Origin: Acidimicrobiaceae bacterium
Lineage (GTDB): Bacteria; Actinomycetota; Acidimicrobiia; Acidimicrobiales; RAAP-2
Direction: 5' to 3'
Assembly (NCBI GenBank): GCA_003132305.1
Contig: PKXJ01000033.1
Location: 1 to 64,000, forward strand
DNA length: 64,000 nt
Below the pieces are notes generated by a model. It saw only the letters and a program-made list of their open reading frames with translations. It ran no database searches and was not told the DNA's origin. The position numbers were made by a program, and so were the translations under genes. This document shows, piece by piece, positions 27,232 through 35,413 of the stretch. How positions within the stretch are numbered: the stretch's first letter is position 1; each line of letters opens with the position of its first letter.

Positions 27232-28256
27232 CGAGGCAACCGGTTCGCTTCTACCAGGTCGGTAGCTTTGCCGTCGGCAATCGTCTCTTGGACGACGAAG
27301 ACCGAACGGTCCAGTCCAACCCCAATCGGACTAACTCCATCGACTCGGGGCATCGAGCGTGCCAGGGCTGCGGTGAGGTATTGGGCGCACGCTACGCCCT
27401 CGACGCCGCGATGCGCGCGAGCAACGGCCAACTCGTGGCCGTGAACGCGACGGGCTGTCTCGAGGTGTTCTCCACTCCTTATCCCGAGACGTCGTGGCGC
27501 ATCGCGTGGTTGCACTCACTATTTGGCAACGCTCCCGCGGTGGCGACGGGCGTGGCCGCCGCCATGAGAGTCAAGGGCAAGTCCGAGGTGCGGGTGGTTG
27601 CCCAAGCCGGCGACGGGGGAACGGTCGATATCGGTTTCGGTTGCCTTTCGGGGATGTTCGAGCGCAACGACGACGTTTTGTTTATCTGTTACGACAACCA
27701 GGGTTATATGAATACCGGGGTGCAACGCTCGGCCGCCACGCCGCCCGCTGCTCGTACCGCCACGACCGTCACGGCGGGGCCTGAACCGGGCAACGTGTTT
27801 GGTCAGGGCAAGGATCTGCCGCGCATCGCGATGGCCCACGACATCCCCTACGTCGCCACCGCCACCGTGGCCGACCTGCACGATCTGGAACAGAAGGTCG
27901 AGCGCGCCATGGAGATTCATGGCGCGCGCTACTTACACGTCCTCGTGCCCTGTCCGCTGGGCTGGGGATCCGCGTCGAACGAAACAATCCATATCGCGCG
28001 TCTGGCCAAGGAGACCGGACTCTTCCCGGTCTTCGAGGCGGAGCACGGCACGGTGACGGCCGTGTCGCCAATCCGGCGCCGAACGCCGGTCGAGGAGTAT
28101 CTGAAACTCCAGCGCCGCTACGCGCATCTCTTTGGCCAGACTCCGCGGCCCGACATCGTCGCTCGCTTACAGGAAATCGCCGATGAGAATATTGCGCGTT
28201 ACGGGCTCATTACCAATGACTCCGAAGATAGCGTTTCGACGGGGGTGACGGCCTGA
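27228..28256 (+). CDS. 2-oxoacid:ferredoxin oxidoreductase, beta subunit (PorB-like)
   Basis: A 342-residue thiamine-diphosphate subunit. The iron-sulfur cysteines appear in HRACQGCGEVLGARYA and in the later NATGCLEVF and CLSGMF segments. The TPP-Mg motif is GDGGTVDIGFGCLSGM with CYDNQGYMNTG. It carries out decarboxylation and electron relay through its 4Fe-4S cluster. It starts at GTG and its stop shares a base with the ATG of the following flavoprotein (TGATG). Confidence 0.93.
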   Translation: MTRQPVRFYQVGSFAVGNRLLDDEDRTVQSNPNRTNSIDSGHRACQGCGEVLGARYALDAAMRASNGQLVAVNATGCLEVFSTPYPETSWRIAWLHSLFGNAPAVATGVAAAMRVKGKSEVRVVAQAGDGGTVDIGFGCLSGMFERNDDVLFICYDNQGYMNTGVQRSAATPPAARTATTVTAGPEPGNVFGQGKDLPRIAMAHDIPYVATATVADLHDLEQKVERAMEIHGARYLHVLVPCPLGWGSASNETIHIARLAKETGLFPVFEAEHGTVTAVSPIRRRTPVEEYLKLQRRYAHLFGQTPRPDIVARLQEIADENIARYGLITNDSEDSVSTGVTA

Positions 28257-29881
28257 TGGAGACGCCGTTCGCCATCACTCTCGACGCCGGAACGAGCCGC
28301 GCCAACCACACTGGCTCGTGGCGCATTGAACGACCCCTCTACGTGGACCGGCTGCCGCCGTGCAACAACGCCTGCCCCGCGGGCGAGGACATTCAGGGCT
28401 GGCTTTACGAGGCCGAGTCGGGCAACTACGAAGCGGCGTGGCGAAAACTGGTTGAAGTTAATCCGTTACCGGCCGTCATGGGCCGAATCTGTTTTCACCC
28501 GTGCGAGACGGCGTGCAACCGGGTACAGGTAGATGACGCGGTCGGCATCAACGCGGTCGAACGGTTCCTCGGTGACCTCGCCATCGAGCACGGCTGGACG
28601 CTGCCGGCGACCGCCTTGGATACCGGCAAACGGATTCTCGTCGTGGGCGCCGGTCCCGCGGGACTCAGCGCGACGTACCACCTTCGCCGCCTCGGCCACC
28701 AGGTCCGTCTCGTCGATTCGGCCGAACAACTCGGCGGCATGATGCGCTATGGCATCCCCGCCTACCGACTCCCGCGCGCCACGCTCGACGCCGAAATAGC
28801 GCGCATTGTGGATGTCGGAGTTGAGGTCGTGGTAGGACACGCGGTGCGCGACATCGAAGCCGAACGTCGCGCCGGTAAGTTCGACGCGGTCTTTTTAGCG
28901 GTCGGCGCCCAGATCGGCAAGCGAGTCGACATTCCCGCCGGGGACTCGTCCAAGGTCATCGACGCGGTGTCGTTCCTCCATCAAGTGGCCCAGGGTGATC
29001 CACCGTTGCTCGGTCGGCGGGTTGCCGTCTACGGCGGCGGCGACACGGCGCTGGACGCCGCGCGTACCGCCCGGCGCCTCGGGGCGACCGACGCCGTCAT
29101 TATCTACCGGCGCAACCGCGAGCGCATGCCCGCCCACGGTGAAGAGCTTGAGCAGGCACTTGGCGAAGGAGTAACGATGCGCTGGCTCTCGACGGTTGAT
29201 CGTTTTGAAGACGGCCGACTGGTGCTCGAGACCATGCGCCTGGGCGATCAGGGCTCCCCCGAGCCGACCGGCGAGTATGAGGAGTTGGACGCCGACGCAC
29301 TCTTGCTGGCACTCGGTCAGGACACCGACCTGTCGTTGCTCGAGGGGGCCCACGACGTGGTGGTGAACGATGGCGTGGTCGAGGTGCAGCCCACGATGAT
29401 GACCGGCGAGGACGGCGTCTTCGCCGGTGGCGACGCGGTACCCGCGGACCGCACGGCGACGGTCGCCGTCGGGCACGGCAAACGCGCGGCACGGGGCATC
29501 GACGCGTACGTCATGGGTACTGCGCTCGAGAGCGCACCCAAGCACGAGCTCGCGACGTTCGACACACTGAATACCTGGTACTACACGGACGCCCCTAGGA
29601 CCCAGCGTCCCGAACTCGAACGCATCCGGCGCCAGACCAATTTCGAGGAGGTCGTGGGGGGACTGACTGAGGAGAACGCTCTCTTTGAAGCGAGACGGTG
29701 CCTGTCATGTGGGAACTGCTTCGAGTGCGACAACTGCTATGGGGTCTGTCCGGATAACGCGGTCATCAAACTCGGCGCTGGCCAGCGCTACCAGTTCGAC
29801 TTCGATTTCTGCAAGGGATGTGGGATCTGCGTGAAGGAGTGTCCGTGCGGCGCCATCACCATGGTCCCGGAGAGAATCTGA
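28256..29881 (+). CDS. GltD-like FAD/NAD(P) oxidoreductase fused to a 2[4Fe-4S] ferredoxin
   Basis: A 541-residue electron-transfer subunit. Residues 1-120 carry a GltD-type cysteine domain (PPCNNACPAGEDIQGW, ICFHPCETACNR). Residues of about 125-460 are the pyridine-nucleotide oxidoreductase with FAD motif VVGAGPAGLSATYHL and NAD(P) motif VAVYGGGDTALDAAR. The C-terminus has CLSCGNCFECDNCYGVCP and CKGCGICVKECPCGA, a delta-type ferredoxin. It probably connects the 2-oxoacid oxidoreductase to NAD(P)H instead of relying only on free ferredoxin. Fusions of this kind are known; the direction of electron flow is not shown. Confidence 0.9.
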   Translation: METPFAITLDAGTSRANHTGSWRIERPLYVDRLPPCNNACPAGEDIQGWLYEAESGNYEAAWRKLVEVNPLPAVMGRICFHPCETACNRVQVDDAVGINAVERFLGDLAIEHGWTLPATALDTGKRILVVGAGPAGLSATYHLRRLGHQVRLVDSAEQLGGMMRYGIPAYRLPRATLDAEIARIVDVGVEVVVGHAVRDIEAERRAGKFDAVFLAVGAQIGKRVDIPAGDSSKVIDAVSFLHQVAQGDPPLLGRRVAVYGGGDTALDAARTARRLGATDAVIIYRRNRERMPAHGEELEQALGEGVTMRWLSTVDRFEDGRLVLETMRLGDQGSPEPTGEYEELDADALLLALGQDTDLSLLEGAHDVVVNDGVVEVQPTMMTGEDGVFAGGDAVPADRTATVAVGHGKRAARGIDAYVMGTALESAPKHELATFDTLNTWYYTDAPRTQRPELERIRRQTNFEEVVGGLTEENALFEARRCLSCGNCFECDNCYGVCPDNAVIKLGAGQRYQFDFDFCKGCGICVKECPCGAITMVPERI

Positions 29882-30302
29882 GGGGACGGCGAACGTGGGC
29901 CGTGCCGTGGCCGAAGTGTCCAGCGGCGTGACGTGGCTCGTCCTTGGTTCGGTTGGTCTCTTTGACAACGATGCCGATACGAGCAAGGTGTACACATGTT
30001 CAAGGTGCCTCCGGCCGACAATTCACCAGTAGTCCCCACGATTCAAGCCGAGAGCGGGCGACGAGAGCGGGCGACGGGAATCGAACCCGCGTTCTCAGCT
30101 TGGGAAGCTGAAGACTGGTGGTTTGGTGTTAAATGATAATTCCTGATGAATGACGAGTTCTAACAACTTCAATGGAAGTTTTCGTTGACGTGGGCGCTTC
30201 ACGGGCGCTAAGGCTGGGAATTGTTCCGACGAATGAGCCTTGCCATATTGAGAGTAACGGGAGGCTCCGACTCGTGCGCTGACCATCACGGCATCGAGAG
30301 TC
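29882..30302. other. Intergenic region with tRNA-Gly fragment
   Basis: Downstream of the oxidoreductase operon. It contains the tRNA-Gly fragment at 30074-30113 and no supportable gene. Confidence 0.5.
30074..30113 (-). other. tRNA-Gly(CCC) 3'-half fragment, copy 3
   Basis: The best preserved of three fragments. The minus strand gives anticodon stem CAGC/GCTG around TTCCCAA and T-arm CGGGTTCGATTCCCG continuing into CGCCCGC, the 3' acceptor strand. The 5' half is replaced by unrelated sequence. It is a direct repeat of 25083-25122 (38 of 40 bases) on the other side of the oxidoreductase operon. Confidence 0.8.
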
Positions 30303-31031
30303 TCAAAGTACCTCGCTCGATCTCTCGGAATGAGTTCCACAGCGGGCGCAGAACCTGGATTCCGGACTCAGTGGTTCCGCGCACTTAGAGCACCGCGGTC
30401 CCTTGCTCGAATGCAAAGTGATGACGAAGATAGCAACGCCAACGCCCAGCAGAATGAGTCCCGCGCCGAGCCACAGCCAGGGGTTCCATTCCTGTCCGCA
30501 CGTCTGGCCCACTCCTGCCGTGCTTTGTGTTGTCCTGCAGATCATGCCGGGACCATCACGATTCAGATAAGCGACGTAGAACAATGGAAGCGCGAGCCCT
30601 CCGAACAGCCCTGGAGCGCCTCGCATTGAAGATGGTCTGCGGACAAGGAATACGGTGGCGATGACCGCAATCGGGACGAAGAAGATACCAATCGAAAACG
30701 CTCCAACAATGACCATGGCGTACGAGCCACCGACGAGCATCCAGAGAACGAGATAGATCCAAGGTCGGCGCGACACGACGGGAGGGGACTTCGTCACCGG
30801 ATTGCACGACCAGTTCCTCACCTTGGGTCGTATGGAGAGCAGGTAGACGAGCGCCAAAATGAATCCAACGATGCCGAGGGCCAAGGCGGAGATTGCGATC
30901 AGGGTTATCCATAGCGCTTTGGAGTCACCAACGGCGACAAACGCCTCTGGAGGCCTCAGCGCCGCATCAACTAGAGCCCAGATCGATGTGCCCAGGAACA
31001 CGATCAGCAGCGCGATGAGAATGAACAACAC
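30303..31031 (-). CDS. Membrane protein with DUF2516-like start and C-terminal zinc ribbon
   Basis: A 242-residue protein with about five hydrophobic helices. The N-terminus IWALVDAALRPPEAFVAVGD followed by a helix resembles the actinobacterial DUF2516 pattern. After the last helix comes a zinc-ribbon, CSKCAEPLSPESRFCARCG, close to the C-terminus, as in zinc_ribbon_2 proteins. Its function is unknown; it is plausibly a membrane sensor or assembly protein. It is monocistronic on the minus strand. Confidence 0.65.
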   Translation of the reverse strand: MLFILIALLIVFLGTSIWALVDAALRPPEAFVAVGDSKALWITLIAISALALGIVGFILALVYLLSIRPKVRNWSCNPVTKSPPVVSRRPWIYLVLWMLVGGSYAMVIVGAFSIGIFFVPIAVIATVFLVRRPSSMRGAPGLFGGLALPLFYVAYLNRDGPGMICRTTQSTAGVGQTCGQEWNPWLWLGAGLILLGVGVAIFVITLHSSKGPRCSKCAEPLSPESRFCARCGTHSERSSEVL

Positions 31032-31196
31032 GTGGACTACTCAGCCCTCTCGGAATTCGCTCGGTGGTCTTGCACCACAAAGGGCCTTTCGCCGACATGC
31101 GATTGGTGGTGTCGGTTCGAAGTGGAAGATTGCGTTGCCGCTGACAACGGTCGACGGAGACGACTGCTTCGGCGAGGGGCAGCCATACACTCGCTT

Positions 31197-32168
31197 TCAC
31201 CGCCGACCACTCGTCGTATCAAAGTGGCGCTTGAGTTCGTTGGCGTAGGTGAGCCCCAGGACGGGTGCGTGTTCGACCAGCCAGTCCGAGAGCGCCGTCG
31301 CTCCGGTCGCCGGGCCCTCAGTGTCAGCAAGTCCATCGGCCATGGCCCGGTACTCGTCGCGGGTCAAGAGCACGTCGCCGAGGGCCGCTCCGACGACCCG
31401 GGAGAAGATGGGCAGGATGGAACCGGGCACGTGGACCAACAGCGAGCGGCTCCCGACGGCGTCCTTGATCGAGTTGACCAGCTCAACGAACGTCGGCCGT
31501 TCTGGTCCCACCGCGTCGCCCACGCTATCGAAGCGCTGGGCACCCTTTTCGAGACAGAGCTGAGCGAGGTCTTCGACGTGGATCCCCCGGATCCGGTAGT
31601 CGGCCCTTCCGCCGATGGCGAAGACCGGAAGGTGGCGGAGCAGCCAAGCGATGTTGTTGAGCAGCACTCCGTCGCCGCCAAAGAGGATGGCGGGTCGCAA
31701 CACCGCGTACGAGACGCCGGTCTCGGCGAGGGCACGCTCGACCAGGGCCTTGCCTCGAAAGTACGGCAGCGGGGAGTCGACACTGGGGTGCGTAATGCTG
31801 ACGTGGACGATTCGCTCGACTCCGGCGCGCCGAGCCGCCTGGAAGAGCGCCCGGGAGTTCTCCACCGCCAGGTCGTGGTCGATGCGCTGGTGAGCGAAGC
31901 GCACCCAGTAGGTGTTGTAGAGCGTGGTGACACCTTCGAGCGACGCGACCAAACCAATCTGGTCGTCGAAGTCGAGCGAGCGAATCTCAATGGGGGACGC
32001 GCCCGTCGCCCGGTTGGGGTGCCCGGTCAGGGTGCGGACCTGGCGCCCCGAGTCGGTAAGCGCCCTGGCGATGGCTCGGCCCGAGTAGCTGAAGGCCCCG
32101 GTCACCGCATCCAGGCCAGTATCGGTCACGCGGGCGGACTGAATTCCAGAGGCGGAATCTGTGGTCAT
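31197..32168 (-). CDS. NmrA/atypical SDR-family NAD(P)-binding protein
   Basis: A 323-residue Rossmann protein. The nucleotide motif is AVTGAFSYSGRAIARAL (GxxxxxG type) and the sequence continues RTLTGHP and YNTYWVRFAH. The active-site region VHVSITHPSVDSPLPYFRGKALVERAL holds a Tyr-x6-Lys-like segment (YFRGK) typical of NAD(P)-binding NmrA-like or NDUFA9-like epimerases. The substrate is unknown. It overlaps the upstream TetR gene by four bases, so that regulator probably controls it; the two form a redox- or xenobiotic-response pair. Confidence 0.83.
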   Translation of the reverse strand: MTTDSASGIQSARVTDTGLDAVTGAFSYSGRAIARALTDSGRQVRTLTGHPNRATGASPIEIRSLDFDDQIGLVASLEGVTTLYNTYWVRFAHQRIDHDLAVENSRALFQAARRAGVERIVHVSITHPSVDSPLPYFRGKALVERALAETGVSYAVLRPAILFGGDGVLLNNIAWLLRHLPVFAIGGRADYRIRGIHVEDLAQLCLEKGAQRFDSVGDAVGPERPTFVELVNSIKDAVGSRSLLVHVPGSILPIFSRVVGAALGDVLLTRDEYRAMADGLADTEGPATGATALSDWLVEHAPVLGLTYANELKRHFDTTSGRR

Positions 32169-32818
32169 GAAATCTCCTTTGGTGGTGCGAATGCGCTGAA
32201 GGCTCCGAGCATTGTGACAAGTTGCTGAGCGCGAACGAAGATGGCGAGCGCGCGCTCGCGATCGCCATCGAGGTGGGTGAGCATTTCGAGCCCGAGAAAG
32301 AGCGCCACGATGGTGTAGGCAACGTCGTCTGCCGGTAGCAACGAGGCGAACGGTGAGTCGCCGAAGGTCTTGTCAATCGCGTCTTTCGTGAAGGTGAACC
32401 ACGGACCGATGCGAGTGGCGACTTCAGCACCGAGGCCGGGAGTTGAAGAAGCGCCGGCGATCATCTCCACCAGGACGGTGACGTGTCCCGTGTCGAGGTC
32501 TTCTCGGAATATCTGTGCAGCGACGTCCATGAGTTCATTGGGCGACGACACGTTCTCGAGCGCTGCGCTGAACCTGACCATCCGGTCATCACTGACCGCG
32601 TCGAGGGCGGCGAGGAGGAGATTGGCTACTGAGCCGAAATGGTAGAAGACGAGTCCCTGGTTCAGCCCGGCTCGTTCGGAAATCGCTCGGGCACTGGCGC
32701 CTGCGAAACCATGCTCCTTCAGCGTCTCGATGGCGGCCTCGACGAGCGCTTGGCGAGTATTCGCCGATCGCTCCGTGCTGGCTGTCGCGACCTTGCTGGG
32801 GGATCCTGACTTAGCCAT
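32165..32818 (-). CDS. TetR-family transcriptional regulator
   Basis: A 217-residue regulator. The HTH lies at about residues 24-66 (ALVEAAIETLKEHGFAGAS, ARAISERAGLNQGLVFYHFGS), followed by an all-helical ligand domain. It is first in a two-gene operon with an NmrA-like reductase (ATGA overlap), and a near-palindrome just upstream of its start is a likely autoregulatory site. Confidence 0.92.
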   Translation of the reverse strand: MAKSGSPSKVATASTERSANTRQALVEAAIETLKEHGFAGASARAISERAGLNQGLVFYHFGSVANLLLAALDAVSDDRMVRFSAALENVSSPNELMDVAAQIFREDLDTGHVTVLVEMIAGASSTPGLGAEVATRIGPWFTFTKDAIDKTFGDSPFASLLPADDVAYTIVALFLGLEMLTHLDGDRERALAIFVRAQQLVTMLGAFSAFAPPKEIS

Positions 32819-32837
32819 TCGGCCCCCTTTCCTAAAC

Positions 32838-32851
32838 TGAGTAATTGCTCA
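32838..32851. promoter_or_regulatory. Probable TetR operator
   Basis: TGAGTAATTGCTCA is a 14-base near-palindrome (12 of 14 symmetric positions), 20 bases upstream of the TetR-family start. On the minus strand a TTTGAG half-site repeats at 11 bases further upstream. The position suits autorepression. Confidence 0.5.
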
Positions 32852-32952
32852 AAGCATACACTCAAAGTAGTGAAAGTCAAGTGGGGCGAAGTGACTCTCG
32901 GTCCTCATGGTTCCAGGTCTGATCTCGGTGTCGACCGAATATGAGCGTTCGG

Positions 32953-32981
32953 TTGACTTTGTACTAATTCACTAGTACATT
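32953..32981 (+). promoter_or_regulatory. Promoter with overlapping GntR operator
   Basis: TTGACT and TACATT are spaced 17 bases apart, and the -10 ends six bases before the ATG, so the transcript would be leaderless. Between them a 7-base inverted repeat (TGTACTA / TAGTACA, 32960-32979, six-base spacer) occupies the spacer and -10, as expected for autorepression by the YtrA-type regulator it precedes. Confidence 0.6.
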
Positions 32982-32987
32982 TCGAAT

Positions 32988-33386
32988 ATGACGTCTGGAC
33001 CAATGATTGAGTTTCGCCTCGATCGTCGCTCCGGCGTTCCCGCTTATCGCCAAATCATCGATCAAGTTCGCCATGCCATCCACTTGGGGATACTGCAGCC
33101 CGGCGACCAACTGCCCACGGTCCGCGAGGTCGTGAAGCAGATCACCATCAATCCCAACACCGTGCACCGGGCTTACCTGGAGCTTGAACTGCAGGGCTTG
33201 ACCGAAGGCCGGATCGGTAGCGGCACGTTCGTTCGACAGTCTCTCTCGGAGGTATCCAATCAGCAGCCCAAACTGCTCAGCCAACTCGAACTGTGGATAC
33301 GAAGGGCCCAGAAGGCGGGGCTCGGCAGTGAGGCGATCGAAGCGCTCATCGCAGAAGCAATGCACTCAATGAAGGAAGAGGAATAG
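32988..33386 (+). CDS. GntR-family regulator, YtrA subfamily
   Basis: A 132-residue regulator with the winged-helix domain at about residues 5-80 (GVPAYRQIIDQVRHAIHLG, QLPTVREVVKQITINPNTVHRAY) and only a short C-terminal helical tail, the YtrA pattern. Such proteins repress the ABC operon they head and often respond to cell-envelope antibiotics. It is followed two bases later by the ATPase gene. The start coincides with the predicted transcription start. Confidence 0.9.
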   Translation: MTSGPMIEFRLDRRSGVPAYRQIIDQVRHAIHLGILQPGDQLPTVREVVKQITINPNTVHRAYLELELQGLTEGRIGSGTFVRQSLSEVSNQQPKLLSQLELWIRRAQKAGLGSEAIEALIAEAMHSMKEEE

Positions 33387-33388
33387 CT

Positions 33389-34297
33389 ATGACGGCCGCA
33401 CTTGAAACGGTGGATCTGGGACGGCGTTACATGACCAACTGGGGACTGCGCAACTGCACCCTACGAGTGCCCGAAGGCTCGATTACCGGCCTGGTCGGCC
33501 CGAACGGAGCCGGCAAGTCAACGCTGCTGCGACTCGCCGCGGGTGTGTCGCGACCATCGGAGGGTTCCGTGACTGTATTTGGCCAAAAGGCTGACCAGAA
33601 CTCAGCCTCGTTTCTCGCCAGAGTCGGTTACCTCGATCAAGACCGCCCTCTCTACAAGCAGTTCCGTGTCGAGGAGATGCTGAAGCTTGGACAGAAACTT
33701 AATGCTTCCTGGGATCAGGAGAGCGCAACTCAATGGCTCATGGACCTGGAGATTCCTCTTGATTGGAAGGTCAGTCTGCTCTCGACTGGCCAGCAAGCCC
33801 AGGTGGCCTTGGCGGTGTGCATGGGGAAGCGCCCCGACTTGATGCTGCTGGACGAGCCAATGGCCAGTCTGGACCCCTTGGCGCGACGTGGCGTCACGCA
33901 AATGCTGCTGGATTCGGTGGCGGTGCGCGGAGCCACGGTCCTGCTCTCCTCGCAAATAGTGAGCGAACTGGAACCAATCTGCGACCACCTCATCATTCTC
34001 TCGAAATCGCAGGTTCAGGTCTCGGCGTCCATTGGATCACTGCTCGCCAATCATCACGTGCTCGTTGGCCCCGAAGGTTCCATGTCATTCAATTTGGTCA
34101 ACGTCATCTCCTCGAAGGTGGCGGGACGCCAGGCCACCCTCTTGGTCGAAGGCGACCCGGGGACGCTGGGAAGTGGTTGGCAGGTGCTGTCGCCAGATCT
34201 CGAAGAGATTGTCCTCGCCTATCTGGCCAAGCCCAACGCTAGGCAAGTTGCTACATCAGAGGCGCCAACCGAAACAATCGATCGAGATCTCTCATGA
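33389..34297 (+). CDS. ABC transporter ATPase of a YtrA-type cassette
   Basis: A 302-residue ATPase with Walker A GPNGAGKSTLLRL. The signature is LLSTGQQAQVALA, where the first Gly of the usual SGGQ is Thr; this is a visible deviation but seen in this subclass. Walker B is LMLLDEPMASLDP. The C-terminal extension of about 80 residues ends DLEEIVLAYLAKP, a segment repeated in a ghost downstream. It energises the two permeases that follow. The stop overlaps the first permease start (ATGATG). Confidence 0.9.
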   Translation: MTAALETVDLGRRYMTNWGLRNCTLRVPEGSITGLVGPNGAGKSTLLRLAAGVSRPSEGSVTVFGQKADQNSASFLARVGYLDQDRPLYKQFRVEEMLKLGQKLNASWDQESATQWLMDLEIPLDWKVSLLSTGQQAQVALAVCMGKRPDLMLLDEPMASLDPLARRGVTQMLLDSVAVRGATVLLSSQIVSELEPICDHLIILSKSQVQVSASIGSLLANHHVLVGPEGSMSFNLVNVISSKVAGRQATLLVEGDPGTLGSGWQVLSPDLEEIVLAYLAKPNARQVATSEAPTETIDRDLS

Positions 34298-35283
34298 TGT
34301 GGCTGACGTGGCGCCGCTACCGAGTCCGGATCATCTTGCTGGCGCTGTACGTGGTCGCCTTGATCGTTTTCATGATCATCACCGAACATGCGTATCAAAG
34401 TGCTTTGACCAGTTGCGGGTTTCGTGCAACAGGTACTCAACTGAGTGCTTGCAGCGGTGTTATCTCTGGGGCGAAGAGTCACGCTTCCTACGTTGTCGAT
34501 GGACTGCAGATTTTGCCATTCCTAATTGGGCTCATTCTGGGCACGCCACTCATCGCGAGCGAACTGGAAGCCAAGACGAATCGCCTCGCGTGGGCCCAGG
34601 GAGTTACTCGCACCAGGTGGCTTCTCATGTCGTGGTTGACGTTAGTCATACCGGTGGCAATCGCGATGTCACTGCTGGCCCTGACCGTTCAGTGGTGGCT
34701 GACGCACGTTCACGCGTCCGTCTTCGTCGGAACCAGTTTGATTCAATCAAGTCAATTCAGCATTTCCGGAGTTGCGCCGATTGCTGCTGCCGTCTTTGCA
34801 CTGAGTTTCGGCGCTGGTGTCGGTGCGCTCTGGGGTCGAATTTCGTGGTCTATCGCGGCAACGTCTGTAGGGTTCTGGCTGGTTGTGGGAGTGATGATGG
34901 GATGGATCGTGCCGTCGCTTGCGCCCCAGGTTGCGGTGCCCTTGTCGGCGGCAAAGTTGCCAAGTTCGTTGGGGTGGTTGGTAAGCGAGGGTTTCCGCCG
35001 AAACCCCGGTGTTCATGTGGGACCTCACATGTCGTCGGTAACTTCGATTGTTCAACACTGTACGAACATCGCGAATTCCAGTTCGAACATGCAAACGGGT
35101 GGCGGAAACGAAAGCCTCGTCTACTTGAATTGTCTGAAGAGTCACAGCCTGCAGGCCGTCAACTTCTATCAACCCGCAAGTCACTACTGGATTCTTCAAT
35201 GGAGAGAAGCCGGGGTCTACCTCGCCTTGGTCGCTGCACTTCTTGGACTCTCGGTGTGGGTAGTCAGGAGATGGCGTGCCTAG
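34294..35283 (+). CDS. ABC transporter permease 1 of the YtrA-type cassette
   Basis: A 329-residue membrane protein with six hydrophobic helices. It starts MMWLTWRRYRVRIILLALY and has the conserved GTPLIASELEAKTNRLAWAQGVTRTRWL segment shared with permease 2 and, more distantly, the permease at 41759. A large outer loop lies between helices 5 and 6. The family exports or extracts an unknown compound, commonly linked to antibiotic resistance. It ends with VWVVRRWRA. Confidence 0.82.
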   Translation: MMWLTWRRYRVRIILLALYVVALIVFMIITEHAYQSALTSCGFRATGTQLSACSGVISGAKSHASYVVDGLQILPFLIGLILGTPLIASELEAKTNRLAWAQGVTRTRWLLMSWLTLVIPVAIAMSLLALTVQWWLTHVHASVFVGTSLIQSSQFSISGVAPIAAAVFALSFGAGVGALWGRISWSIAATSVGFWLVVGVMMGWIVPSLAPQVAVPLSAAKLPSSLGWLVSEGFRRNPGVHVGPHMSSVTSIVQHCTNIANSSSNMQTGGGNESLVYLNCLKSHSLQAVNFYQPASHYWILQWREAGVYLALVAALLGLSVWVVRRWRA

Positions 35284-35299
35284 AAACCCGCGGACTGAA

Positions 35300-35413
35300 C
35301 TGCCGTTGACCGATCTCGAAGAGAGCGTTGATGCATATCTTCCCGATTCCAACCACGAACAAGTCATGTCGCTAGAAACTCGGACCGATGGAAGCAAAGG
35401 AGACCTTTCGTGA
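35300..35413 (+). pseudogene. Ghost of a second ABC ATPase gene, 3' end only
   Basis: This reads LTDLEESVDAYLPDSNHEQV and ends GDLS before a TGA, aligning with the C-terminus of the upstream ATPase (SPDLEEIVLAYLAKPNARQV and ending RDLS). The stop/start junction with permease 2 is also the same (TCGTGATG versus TCATGATG). The simplest reading is that an ATPase-permease pair was duplicated in tandem and all but the last 37 codons of the second ATPase were deleted. Confidence 0.7.
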
